Assembly: GCA_035701115.1 (NCBI GenBank)
Contig: DASSOA010000154.1
Location: 1-44,779 of the forward strand
Direction of reading: 5' to 3'
Source of the DNA: DASSKW01 sp035701115
GTDB lineage: Bacteria > Pseudomonadota > Gammaproteobacteria > Natronospirales > REEB76
Length of the DNA: 44,779 bases
Part shown: in pieces, positions 7,835 through 15,559 of the stretch
How the letters are laid out: each line of letters starts with the position of its first letter
How positions within the stretch are numbered: the stretch's first letter is position 1
Made by a program: the position numbers and the translations under genes
The notes under the pieces: model-generated
Told to the model about the DNA's origin: nothing
The model's database searches: none
Seen by the model: only the letters and a program-made list of their open reading frames with translations

Positions 7835-7840
7835 TATAAT
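7835..7840 (+). promoter_or_regulatory. Probable -10 box for the CoA-binding protein/dapF operon
   Basis: A perfect TATAAT lies about 30 bases before the ATG at 7871, just after the upstream terminator. No good -35 hexamer exists at the normal distance because the T-run of the terminator and GC-rich DNA occupy that position. Confidence 0.5.
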
Positions 7841-7870
7841 GTTCCCCAGCTTCGCGGTCCCCGGATTTCA

Positions 7871-8293
7871 ATGAGCTTCACCAACCCGCCCCCCGATCAG
7901 ATTCGTGCGCTGCTCAAGCGTGCGCACACGATCGCCGTGGTCGGCCTGTCGCCGAATCCGGCGCGGCCGAGTTTTGGCGTGGCGCAGGCGATGCAGGGCT
8001 TCGGCTATCGCATCCTTCCGGTGCGCCCGGCGACGGAATCCGTGCTCGGCGAAACGGCGTATCCCGATTTGCGCCATCTGCCCGGCCCGGTAGATATCGT
8101 GGACGTGTTCCGCGCGCCGGAATATGTTGATGAGATCGTGGACGACTGCATCGCGATCAAGGCGCCGGTGCTTTGGCTGCAGGAGGGCGTGATCAACGAA
8201 CCGGCCGCGGAGCGTGCGCGCGCGGCGGGTATCACGGTGGTGATGGACCGCTGTATATATAAAGAGTATCGCGCGTTCGTACAGGAAAGCTGA
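7871..8293 (+). CDS. CoA-binding domain protein, YccU family
   Basis: A 140-residue single-domain protein of the CoA_binding_2 Rossmann-like family. The nucleotide-binding start HTIAVVGLSPNPARPSFGVA (about 18-37) and the later segments PVDIVDVFRAPE and KAPVLWLQEGV are characteristic. Family members resemble the CoA-binding half of succinyl-CoA ligase alpha chains; the physiological role is not known. It is the first gene after a strong terminator and a TATAAT box. Its stop codon (8291-8293) lies four bases before the dapF ATG, so it probably heads the dapF-DUF484-xerC transcript. Confidence 0.9.
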   Translation: MSFTNPPPDQIRALLKRAHTIAVVGLSPNPARPSFGVAQAMQGFGYRILPVRPATESVLGETAYPDLRHLPGPVDIVDVFRAPEYVDEIVDDCIAIKAPVLWLQEGVINEPAAERARAAGITVVMDRCIYKEYRAFVQES

Positions 8294-8297
8294 TTCG

Positions 8298-9131
8298 ATG
8301 AAACTCGCGTTTACCAAGATGGAAGGGCTGGGCAACGATTTCATGGTGATTGACGCCATGCAGACGCCCGTGCACCTCGATCTCGCGGCCATCCGCCAGC
8401 TGGCCGATCGGCGGATCGGCGTCGGCTTCGACCAGTTGCTGCTGATCGAAAAGCCGCACAACGGCGCCAACACGGCGCGCTTCCGCATCTACAACGCCGA
8501 CGGCGGCGAAGTGGAACAATGCGGCAACGGCGCGCGTTGCGTCGGACGTTACCTGATGGAAGCCGGCCGCACCGGCGGACGCAGCGAATTCACACTCGAG
8601 ACGCTCGGCGGCGATCTCATCGCCGATGTGCACGACATTCACAACGTGCGCGTGAACATGGGCGTGCCGGTGCTGGAACCGGCGCAGATTCCGTTCGACG
8701 CGCGGCAACGCGCCGTGTCTTACCAGCTCGACGTGGACGGCAAGGTGTACGAGATCGGCGCGGTCTCGATGGGCAATCCGCACGCGATACTGGACGTGCC
8801 GGATGTCAGCATCGCGCCGGTGGCGGAACTCGGTCCCAAAATCGAGCGGCACACCCGCTTTCCCAAACGCACCAATGTGGGCTTCGCGCAATGGCTGGAC
8901 CGCGGCCACATGAAACTGCGGGTCTTCGAGCGCGGCACCGGCGAAACGCTGGCCTGCGGTACCGGCGCGTGCGCGGCGGTGGTGTGGGGGCGTCTGTCCG
9001 GCTGGCTCGATGAGCAGGTGGAAGTGCAACTCGCCGGCGGCCGGCTCGTGATAAGCTGGAAGGGCGAAGGGCAACCTGTTTGGATGAGTGGCCCGGCCAA
9101 CCGGGTCTATGATGGGCAGATCACTGCATGA
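8298..9131 (+). CDS. dapF: Diaminopimelate epimerase
   Basis: A 277-residue cytoplasmic enzyme converting LL- to meso-diaminopimelate for lysine and peptidoglycan synthesis. The two catalytic cysteines are both present: Cys75 in EQCGNGARC and Cys220 in LACGTGACAA. The N-terminus MKLAFTKMEGLGNDFMVID is the usual one, and AGGAAAG lies upstream of the ATG. Its TGA overlaps the ATG of the DUF484 gene (ATGA). The order dapF-DUF484-xerC is the conserved gammaproteobacterial arrangement also seen in E. coli (dapF-yigA-xerC). Confidence 0.98.
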   Translation: MKLAFTKMEGLGNDFMVIDAMQTPVHLDLAAIRQLADRRIGVGFDQLLLIEKPHNGANTARFRIYNADGGEVEQCGNGARCVGRYLMEAGRTGGRSEFTLETLGGDLIADVHDIHNVRVNMGVPVLEPAQIPFDARQRAVSYQLDVDGKVYEIGAVSMGNPHAILDVPDVSIAPVAELGPKIERHTRFPKRTNVGFAQWLDRGHMKLRVFERGTGETLACGTGACAAVVWGRLSGWLDEQVEVQLAGGRLVISWKGEGQPVWMSGPANRVYDGQITA

Positions 9132-9832
9132 GTACAGAACGCAAAACCGGTCTCCAGGATATTTCCGATACCGAGCAGACGGTGTCGGACTATCTGCTCA
9201 AGCACCCGGAATTTTTCGAAACGCATACCGAAATCCTGACACGCCTCAAGGTGCCGCATCCGTCGGGTCACGCGGTATCGCTGATCGAGCGCCAGGTGGA
9301 AGTGTTGCGCCAGCAGAACCGTCAGGTCGAGCGCAAGCTCGTTGATCTGATCGAAGTCGCGCGCGCCAACGATTCGCTGATCGAACGCATTCACCGCCTT
9401 GCGATTGCGCTGCTTGAAACCCACAGCCTGCCGGAACGCCTGTACGCGCTGGCGGAGGAATTGCGCAGTCGTTTCGGCGCCGATGAAGTCACCCTGTTCC
9501 TGTTCAACGATCGCGCCGTCAACGACGACGCGGGTCCGGCGCGCTGGCTGAAACCGGATGACGGCGGACTGGATCAGTTCCGCGAATTTCTCAAGAGCGG
9601 CAAACCGCACTGCGGCCGCCTGCGCGCACCGCAACTGGAATTCCTGTTCGGCGATCAGGCCGAACGCATCAGCTCGGCGGCGCTGATTCCGCTCGGCGAG
9701 CGCAGCAGACTCGGTCTGCTGGCAGTCGGCAGTCACGAAGCGGATCGCTTCAGTCCGACCCTGGGCACGGCGTTCCTGGTTCGCATCGGCGAACTTGTCA
9801 CGGCCGCCATCCGGCCGCTGCTGCCGGCGTGA
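9128..9832 (+). CDS. DUF484 family protein (YigA-like)
   Basis: A 234-residue protein with the DUF484 start: SDYLLKHPEFFETHTEILTRL near 19-39, a basic/coiled segment around VSLIERQVEVLRQQNRQVE, and a GAF-like C-terminal half (LIPLGERSRLGLLAVGS). Its function is unknown; by conserved position it may relate to XerC activity or cell-wall supply, which is inference. The ATG overlaps the dapF stop as ATGA and its own stop overlaps the GTG start of xerC as GTGA, so the three are translationally coupled. Confidence 0.92.
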   Translation: MSTERKTGLQDISDTEQTVSDYLLKHPEFFETHTEILTRLKVPHPSGHAVSLIERQVEVLRQQNRQVERKLVDLIEVARANDSLIERIHRLAIALLETHSLPERLYALAEELRSRFGADEVTLFLFNDRAVNDDAGPARWLKPDDGGLDQFREFLKSGKPHCGRLRAPQLEFLFGDQAERISSAALIPLGERSRLGLLAVGSHEADRFSPTLGTAFLVRIGELVTAAIRPLLPA

Positions 9833-10734
9833 GCGACCCACTCGAAACCTGGCTGCAGCGTTTCCAGATTCATCTTTCACACGAGCGGCGTCTGTCGCCG
9901 CACACGTCTGCGGCTTACCGTCGCGATCTCGAGCAGTTTCAACGTTACTGTGTGCAACAGGGCATCGCCGACTGGGACGACGTGGATCTGCACCGGGTGC
10001 GCGCGTTTGCGGCAAGCCGGCATCGCAGTGGATTGTCGCCGCACAGTGTGCAGCGTCTGCTCGCCGCGATCCGTGCGTTCTACAACTACCTGTTGCGCGA
10101 AGGCGCGGCACGCAATAATCCCGCCAATGAAGTGCGCGCACCGAAGGCCGCCAAGCGGCTGCCGGAAACGCTCGACGCCGACCAGATGGCGCGTCTGCTG
10201 GAAATTCCCGGTGACGATCCGGCCGCAGTTCGCGATCGCGCCGTCATGGAACTGCTGTATTCCTCCGGCTTGCGACTGGCGGAACTGATTTCGGTCAATC
10301 TCAGCGACATCAATCTCGCGGACGCTACCGTCACCGTCACCGGCAAGGGCTCGAAAACACGTATCGTGCCGGTCGGGCGGCACGCATTGCAGGCGATCAA
10401 CGCATGGCTCAAGGTGCGCGCGCAGCTCGCGAAGCCGGATGATGTCGCGTTGTTCGTGGGACCCCGCGGCGGACGGTTGAGTCCGCGCAGCCTGCAGGCG
10501 CGGGTGCGGCGGCTCGGCATTGCACAGGGAATTCCGCAGCACGTCTACCCGCACCTGTTCCGGCATTCTTTCGCAAGCCACCTGCTGGAATCGAGCGGCG
10601 ATCTCAGGGCGGTGCAGGAACTGCTCGGCCACGCCAACATCAGCACCACTCAGGTTTATACCCACCTTGATTTCCAGCACCTGGCCCGCATATACGATCA
10701 GGCTCATCCGCGCGCCAAGAAAACCAAGGAGTGA
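9829..10734 (+). CDS. xerC: Tyrosine recombinase XerC
   Basis: A 301-residue site-specific recombinase that, with XerD, resolves chromosome dimers at dif. The SAM-like N-terminal domain (about 5-90) is followed by the catalytic domain with all key residues: Arg149 (SGLRLAEL), Lys173 (TGKGSKTR), His242 and Arg245 (HLFRHSF), His268 (LLGH) and Tyr277 (QVYTHLD). I call XerC rather than XerD from the dapF-DUF484 context. The start is a GTG at 9829 overlapping the DUF484 stop. No dif-like site was identified in the window. Confidence 0.96.
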   Translation: MSDPLETWLQRFQIHLSHERRLSPHTSAAYRRDLEQFQRYCVQQGIADWDDVDLHRVRAFAASRHRSGLSPHSVQRLLAAIRAFYNYLLREGAARNNPANEVRAPKAAKRLPETLDADQMARLLEIPGDDPAAVRDRAVMELLYSSGLRLAELISVNLSDINLADATVTVTGKGSKTRIVPVGRHALQAINAWLKVRAQLAKPDDVALFVGPRGGRLSPRSLQARVRRLGIAQGIPQHVYPHLFRHSFASHLLESSGDLRAVQELLGHANISTTQVYTHLDFQHLARIYDQAHPRAKKTKE

Positions 10735-10872
10735 TGGCCGGGAGTAGAATGCGCAGACACCGGCCCGCCGGTTGCCGCTTCCCGAAATGACTTCTTTTCG
10801 TTTCCCGGTCGCAAGCTGTTCAGCGCGGTGCCCTTCAACTATTTACTTAACGCCGAGTTCGGGACTGTCAGC

Positions 10873-11409
10873 ATGGAACAATTTCGCGGGACTACGATTC
10901 TTTCCGTCCGCCGTAACGGGGCTGTGGTGATCGGTGGCGACGGCCAGGTCACCATGGGCAACACGGTGATGAAGCCCAATGCCAAAAAGGTGCGTTTGCT
11001 TTACGACGGCAAGGTCCTGGCCGGCTTTGCCGGCGGCACGGCCGATGCCTTCACGTTGTTCGAACGCTTCGAGGACAAACTCAGCAAGCACAGCGGCAAT
11101 CTGACGCGTTCCGCGGTGGAACTCGCCAAGGACTGGCGCACCGACCGCATGCTGCGGCGGCTGGAGGCCTTGTTGTGTGTTGCGGACAGAACCGCTTCAT
11201 TCATTGTGTCCGGCAACGGCGACGTGATCGAACCGCAGGACGGTTTGATGGCAATCGGCTCCGGCGGACCGTTTGCGCAGGCCGCAGCGCGGGCACTGAT
11301 CGAGAATACCGACCTCGATGCACGGGCGATTACGGAACGCGCGCTCAACATCGCGGCCGATATCTGCATTTACACCAATCGCAATCTGACGATCGAGGAA
11401 TTGAAATGA
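10873..11409 (+). CDS. hslV: HslV (ClpQ), peptidase subunit of the HslUV protease
   Basis: A 178-residue proteasome-beta-like peptidase. Starting at ATG 10873 it reads MEQFRGTTILSVRRNG, so cleavage after Gly6 would expose Thr7 as the catalytic N-terminal threonine; a six-residue MEQF(R/H)G propeptide is normal in beta- and some gammaproteobacteria. GGDGQVTMGN, GFAGGTADAFTLFERFE and KDWRTDRMLRRLEA are family signatures. An upstream in-frame start at 10828 would add 15 unconserved residues and is less likely. Its partner hslU follows only after a 329-base repeat-bearing gap, an unusual separation for this gene pair. Confidence 0.97.
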   Translation: MEQFRGTTILSVRRNGAVVIGGDGQVTMGNTVMKPNAKKVRLLYDGKVLAGFAGGTADAFTLFERFEDKLSKHSGNLTRSAVELAKDWRTDRMLRRLEALLCVADRTASFIVSGNGDVIEPQDGLMAIGSGGPFAQAAARALIENTDLDARAITERALNIAADICIYTNRNLTIEELK

Positions 11410-11738
11410 ATATTTATGCGGGTTCCCGCACCCGCGGGCGGGGTGCTTTTGTTTCGGCAAAAGTACCCAAAACCATTCCCCCGGGGATCGCGCGCTTATC
11501 TGAAATTGAATCGGGGACAATTTGATTTCAGATGCGTACCCTCGTTTCTCGTGTCCTCTGCGCCGCGGCGATCCCTCGCCCCGCCCCTTCTGCGAAGGGC
11601 AATTCCCTGCGGGCACGACGAGACTCGGCGGCATCCGACCGCCAGGGATGGCGGGAGTGCAGGTTTTGCAGGAGCAAAAACCTGCCACGGGTATTAAGAG
11701 CAAGAAGGTTTCTTATTAACGTATTTGAGTAATTGAGT
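11410..11738. repeat. Repeat-like non-coding insert between hslV and hslU
   Basis: No gene is seen in these 329 bases. The first part carries an imperfect inverted repeat (11441-11468, GGGTGCTTTTG with CAAAAGTACCC) followed by AAAACC, matching the unit at 775-802. The second part contains GCGAAGGGCAATTCCCTGCG, a CCGCCAGGGATGGCGGGAG stretch (11640-11657) and a hairpin at 11660-11684 (CAGGTTTTGC with GCAAAAACCTG). Such modules are typical of dispersed extragenic repeats. The insert separates two genes normally a few bases apart. Confidence 0.6.
11660..11684. repeat. Hairpin in the hslV-hslU insert
   Basis: CAGGTTTTGC and GCAAAAACCTG can pair (one bulged A) around the loop AGGA. No T-run follows on the plus strand, so it is more likely part of the repeat than a working terminator of hslV. 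Confidence 0.5.
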
Positions 11739-13073
11739 ATGTACGAAATGACGCCCAGAGAAATCGTCCAGGAACTGGACAAGCACATCGTCGGCCAGAA
11801 CGCCGCCAAACGTGCCGTCGCGATTGCGCTGCGCAATCGCTGGCGCCGCATGCAGGTCGAGCCGGCGTTGCGCAACGAAATCACGCCCAAGAACATCCTC
11901 ATGATCGGCCCGACCGGCGTCGGCAAAACCGAAATTGCGCGACGCCTCGCTCGGCTCGCCAACGCGCCGTTCATCAAGGTCGAAGCGACGAAATTTACAG
12001 AAGTCGGTTACGTTGGCAAGGACGTGGATTCGATTGTCCGCGATCTGGCCGATGCCGCGGTAAAACTCGAGCGCGAGCGCGCCAAGCAGCGCGTGCAGAC
12101 GCGCGCCGAAGAGGCCGCCGAAGAACGTATTCTCGATGCGTTGCTGCCGCGCAAGCAGCACACGGTCGGCTTCGCCAACGAACCGCATGCCCCGGTCGAA
12201 TCCGATACGCGGCAGAAAATGCGCAAGATGCTGCGTCAGGGAGAACTCGAGGATCGCGAAATCGAACTTGAATTGAGCGTCGGAGTCGGGATCGAGATCA
12301 TGGCGCCGCCGGGCATGGAGGAAATGACCCAGCAGCTGCAGAACATGTTCCAGAGCATGGGCAATACGCGGACCCGCACCCGCAAACTGAAAATCAGCGA
12401 GGCGCGCAAGCTCCTGACCGACGAAGAAGCCGGCCGCATGGTGGACGAAGACGAGATCAAGACCGCCGCACTCCACAATGTGGAACAGAACGGCATCGTG
12501 TTCATTGACGAAATGGACAAGGTCGCGCGGCGCGGTGACGTGCACGGCGCCGACGTATCGCGCGAGGGCGTGCAACGCGACCTGCTGCCGCTGGTGGAAG
12601 GCACCACGGTGTCGACCAAATACGGCATGATCAAGACCGACCACATTCTGTTCATCGCCTCGGGGGCATTTCATCTTTCCAAACCCTCGGACCTGATTCC
12701 GGAACTGCAGGGCCGGCTGCCGATCCGCGTGGAACTGTCCGCGCTGACCACGGAAGACTTCGTTCGCATCCTGACCGAACCGGATGCGTCGCTCACCCGC
12801 CAGTACATCGCGCTCATGGAAACCGAAGGACTGGCACTGGAATTCACCAGCGACGGCGTGCGCCGCATCGCGGAAGTGGCCTATCAGGTGAATGAAACCA
12901 CCGAGAACATCGGGGCGCGGCGTCTGCACACGGTGATGGAACGGCTGTTCGAAGCCATCTCCTTCGAAGCTGCCGACCGCGGCGGCAAGAAAATGGTGAT
13001 TGACGGCGCGTACGTGGACAAGCAGGTGGGCGAACTGGTGAAGGATGAAGATCTGAGCCGGTATATTCTGTAA
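11739..13073 (+). CDS. hslU: HslU (ClpY), ATPase subunit of the HslUV protease
   Basis: A 444-residue AAA+ unfoldase that feeds substrates to HslV. The start MYEMTPREIVQELDKHIVGQ matches the E. coli MSEMTPREIV start, so I chose the ATG at 11739 over the TTG two codons earlier. Walker A is GPTGVGKTE (57-65), the intermediate domain runs roughly 110-240, Walker B is IVFIDEMDK, and the C-terminal tail ends EDLSRYIL, the peptide that docks into HslV. The ribosome-binding site is weak (no clear AGGAG within 15 bases). This is notable because the upstream insert has removed coupling to hslV. Confidence 0.97.
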   Translation: MYEMTPREIVQELDKHIVGQNAAKRAVAIALRNRWRRMQVEPALRNEITPKNILMIGPTGVGKTEIARRLARLANAPFIKVEATKFTEVGYVGKDVDSIVRDLADAAVKLERERAKQRVQTRAEEAAEERILDALLPRKQHTVGFANEPHAPVESDTRQKMRKMLRQGELEDREIELELSVGVGIEIMAPPGMEEMTQQLQNMFQSMGNTRTRTRKLKISEARKLLTDEEAGRMVDEDEIKTAALHNVEQNGIVFIDEMDKVARRGDVHGADVSREGVQRDLLPLVEGTTVSTKYGMIKTDHILFIASGAFHLSKPSDLIPELQGRLPIRVELSALTTEDFVRILTEPDASLTRQYIALMETEGLALEFTSDGVRRIAEVAYQVNETTENIGARRLHTVMERLFEAISFEAADRGGKKMVIDGAYVDKQVGELVKDEDLSRYIL

Positions 13074-13189
13074 CGAACTGTAATCGTGGGTTCAATCAAC
13101 GCTTATCCGGGATATTATGCATGACCGGCATCAGCTCATGGGCGTGCCGGGATTTGGGTTGCTGGAACAAGATCAAATGGGGGAAGTTC

Positions 13190-13798
13190 ATGGCAGGTCG
13201 CAACGTGGGGACAGCGGGACGTGCATTCCTGCTGGTCGTCTTGATACTGCTGCTGGAGGCGTGCGCAAGTGTGCCGTTGACCACGATGTGGAAGCTGCGT
13301 TCATACAGCGTGCAGGATCTGCAAACACTGAATCCCGCAGATATCCGGGTTGCCGTAAAGTTACCCGTTAAGCCGAAACTCGAACCCAATCAGACGATGC
13401 TTGATGTCACGCTTACGCCAAAAGACCGGAAGCAGGAAGCTGTTCACGAGCACGCACAGCTGATGCTGCTTGACCAGGGCCGGTTTGTGCCTGCGAACGT
13501 GCCGGTGGCCGGGAATGGCGAGATCTGGTACTTGATGAAACTCGATCCAGCCGGCTTGAAATCATTCCAGGACTTTCAGCAACGACTCGGCCCGGATGCC
13601 GAAGCGCGCTACGACTCGTTTGAGTTCAATGCAACGATACAATTTGCCGATCAGTCAATTCCCGTTGGTACGCAAATCGAGCTTTCGGTATGGTTGCGAT
13701 TGGCCAAGGATGATGACTACTTCGCGCTATTGAAGGACGCCCCCCTGACCTTTTCACAAGATTCAGCACATCATGACTCCAGTGCCGCATCCCACTGA
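13190..13798 (+). CDS. Predicted lipoprotein, unknown function
   Basis: A 202-residue protein. The ATG at 13190 has GGGGAAG just upstream and gives a lipoprotein signal: positively charged MAGRNVGTAGR, hydrophobic AFLLVVLILLL and lipobox LEAC with Cys25. The next residues (Ala, Ser) predict outer-membrane sorting by the Lol rule. The mature part has beta-rich segments such as RVAVKLPVKPKLEPN and TQIELSVWLRLAKDDDYF and no recognised domain. It sits between hslU and the DUF971 gene, which are often near neighbours, and overlaps the latter by 26 bases. This suggests a later insertion or lineage-specific gene. Confidence 0.82.
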   Translation: MAGRNVGTAGRAFLLVVLILLLEACASVPLTTMWKLRSYSVQDLQTLNPADIRVAVKLPVKPKLEPNQTMLDVTLTPKDRKQEAVHEHAQLMLLDQGRFVPANVPVAGNGEIWYLMKLDPAGLKSFQDFQQRLGPDAEARYDSFEFNATIQFADQSIPVGTQIELSVWLRLAKDDDYFALLKDAPLTFSQDSAHHDSSAASH

Positions 13799-14132
13799 AA
13801 TCCGTCTGCGCAAATCCGCCGGCGTGCTGACGGTCGCGTTCGACAGCGGCGAGACCTTCGAACTGCCGTTCGAATACCTGCGCGTGTTCTCGCCCTCGGC
13901 CGAAGTGCGCGGGCACGGCACCGAGATCCTGCAGGTCGGCAAGGAAAACGTGAAAGTGACGGCCGTCGAACCGGTGGGCAGCTATGCGGTCAGGCTCATC
14001 TTCGACGACGGCCACAACACCGGCCTGTATTCCTGGCACGTGCTGTACGACCTCGGCACCAACCAGCAGACGAACTGGGCGCGGTATCTGGAACGGCTCA
14101 AGGCGGCGGGAGTGGAACGCCGCGGCGGCTGA
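13773..14132 (+). CDS. DUF971 (GBBH-like N-terminal domain) protein
   Basis: A 119-residue single-domain protein matching DUF971, also the N-terminal domain of gamma-butyrobetaine hydroxylase. The motif FELPFEYLRVFSPSAEVRGHG (about 29-49) and the ending NTGLYSWHVLYDLG are diagnostic. Family members are small cytoplasmic proteins proposed to help iron-sulfur or ubiquinone-related functions, without proof. Its ATG lies inside the end of the lipoprotein gene (26-base overlap) with a poor ribosome-binding site, so translation probably depends on upstream ribosomes. It precedes ubiE by 66 bases, a common arrangement. Confidence 0.92.
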   Translation: MTPVPHPTEIRLRKSAGVLTVAFDSGETFELPFEYLRVFSPSAEVRGHGTEILQVGKENVKVTAVEPVGSYAVRLIFDDGHNTGLYSWHVLYDLGTNQQTNWARYLERLKAAGVERRGG

Positions 14133-14198
14133 CCTGTCCGGTCTGCGGGGGGCGGGCCCGGCTGCTAGAATGCCTTCCCCGATTCGTGGAAAGCGGCC

Positions 14199-14948
14199 AT
14201 GTCCGGCGAAGAAAAAACCCATTTCGGCTATCAGGAAGTGCCCGTTGGCGAAAAGGCCCGGCGGGTCGCCGGCGTGTTCAGCTCGGTCGCCGATAACTAC
14301 GACCTGATGAACGACCTGATGTCGTTCGGAATTCATCGCCTCTGGAAACGCTTCACGCTGGCGCAGACCGGTCTCCGGCCCGGACAGGTGGCGCTTGATA
14401 TCGCTGGCGGCACGGGCGATCTGGCGCGCGGACTTGCGGCGCAGGTGGGCGAGACCGGCAAAGTTGTGCTGGCAGACATCAACGCGGCCATGCTGGCGCA
14501 CGGTCGCGACAAGCTGATTGATCGCGGCGTCACCGGCAATCTTGAATTCGTGCAGGCCGACGCGGAGTGCCTGCCCTTCCCCGACCGCTATTTCGACTGC
14601 ATCACGATCGGCTTCGGGTTACGCAACGTGACCCGCAAGGATGCCGCGCTGGCAAGCATGTATCGCGTGCTGAAACCGGGCGGCCGTCTGCTGGTGCTGG
14701 AATTTTCCAAACCGGTCGCGCCGCTCCTGCGCGGCGTGTACGACCAGTATTCGTTCAAGGTGCTGCCCGCGCTTGGCAAGTTCGTTGCGAAAGACGAGGC
14801 CAGTTACCGCTATCTCGCGGAGTCCATCCGCATGCACCCGGATCAGGAAACCCTGAAACAGATGATGGAAGCGGCAGGCTTCGAGCGCTGCAGCTACTTC
14901 AATCTGAGCGGCGGCATCGTCGCGCTGCACCGGGGCTACCGGTTTTGA
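14199..14948 (+). CDS. ubiE: Ubiquinone/menaquinone methyltransferase UbiE
   Basis: A 249-residue class I SAM-dependent C-methyltransferase acting on demethylated quinone intermediates. THFGYQEVP at the start, KARRVAGVFSSVADNYDLMNDL, the SAM-binding LDIAGGTGDLA (67-77), and ITIGFGLRNVTRKDAALASMYRVLKPGG are classical UbiE motifs. Its stop overlaps the TTG start of ubiJ. With ubiJ and ubiB downstream this is the canonical ubiE-ubiJ-ubiB operon; since only ubi genes are seen, ubiquinone is the likely product. Confidence 0.98.
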   Translation: MSGEEKTHFGYQEVPVGEKARRVAGVFSSVADNYDLMNDLMSFGIHRLWKRFTLAQTGLRPGQVALDIAGGTGDLARGLAAQVGETGKVVLADINAAMLAHGRDKLIDRGVTGNLEFVQADAECLPFPDRYFDCITIGFGLRNVTRKDAALASMYRVLKPGGRLLVLEFSKPVAPLLRGVYDQYSFKVLPALGKFVAKDEASYRYLAESIRMHPDQETLKQMMEAAGFERCSYFNLSGGIVALHRGYRF

Positions 14949-15559
14949 ACGCGTCGCCGCTCGTTTCGCTGCTGGCATCGGCCGTCGGCCTTGCGCTCAA
15001 CAATGCGCTGGCCGGTTCCAACGCCGCACAGCAGGATCTGAAAGCGCTGAACGGCAAAAACATTGCGCTGGAACTGAAAGAGTTTCCGTTGAAACTTTTT
15101 TTTCTGCCGCAGGACGGCCGGCTCACCGTGCACGGGAACTATCACGGCGACGTGGACCTGACGGTACGCGCGCCGAGCGCGGCCCTGTTGCAGGCGGCGT
15201 TGCGGCGTGACGACGTGCCGCCGAAAGGCATCGAGATCAACGGCGATGCGGAAACCGGTCAGACGTTTTCGCGTCTGCTGAAACAGGCCGATCTCGACTG
15301 GGAAGAGCTGCTTTCGCAACGCATCGGCGACGTGGCGGCGCACCAGATCGGCAATCTGGTACGCGGTTCGCTGCGCTGGGGCCGCGATGCGGTCGAACGC
15401 GTGAGCCGCGACCTGGCCGATTACCTGCATTACGAAATCGGCGTGCTGCCGCAACGCCATGAAGTGAATGCGTTTCTCGCCGAGGTGGATCGCCTGCGCG
15501 ACGACGTGGAACGGCTCGCGGCACGGCTGGCGCGCGCAGCCGGCAAGGTGCGGCGCTGA
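14945..15559 (+). CDS. ubiJ: Ubiquinone biosynthesis accessory factor UbiJ (SCP2 domain)
   Basis: A 204-residue protein with an SCP2-like lipid-binding domain in the first half (ALNGKNIALELKEFPLKLFF, about 35-54) and a basic coiled-coil tail (VDRLRDDVERLAARLARAAGK). With UbiK it organises the soluble Ubi complex and binds ubiquinone intermediates. The start is the TTG at 14945, overlapping the ubiE stop as TTGA; no ATG or GTG gives a sensible N-terminus here, and the resulting length fits E. coli UbiJ (201). Its TGA shares one base with the ubiB ATG. Low sequence conservation is normal for the family. Confidence 0.93.
   Translation: MNASPLVSLLASAVGLALNNALAGSNAAQQDLKALNGKNIALELKEFPLKLFFLPQDGRLTVHGNYHGDVDLTVRAPSAALLQAALRRDDVPPKGIEINGDAETGQTFSRLLKQADLDWEELLSQRIGDVAAHQIGNLVRGSLRWGRDAVERVSRDLADYLHYEIGVLPQRHEVNAFLAEVDRLRDDVERLAARLARAAGKVRR

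Noticed and set aside
11694..12929. Long minus-strand open frame opposite hslU
   Set aside because: Antisense shadow of hslU; Phe/His/Arg-rich product without motifs.
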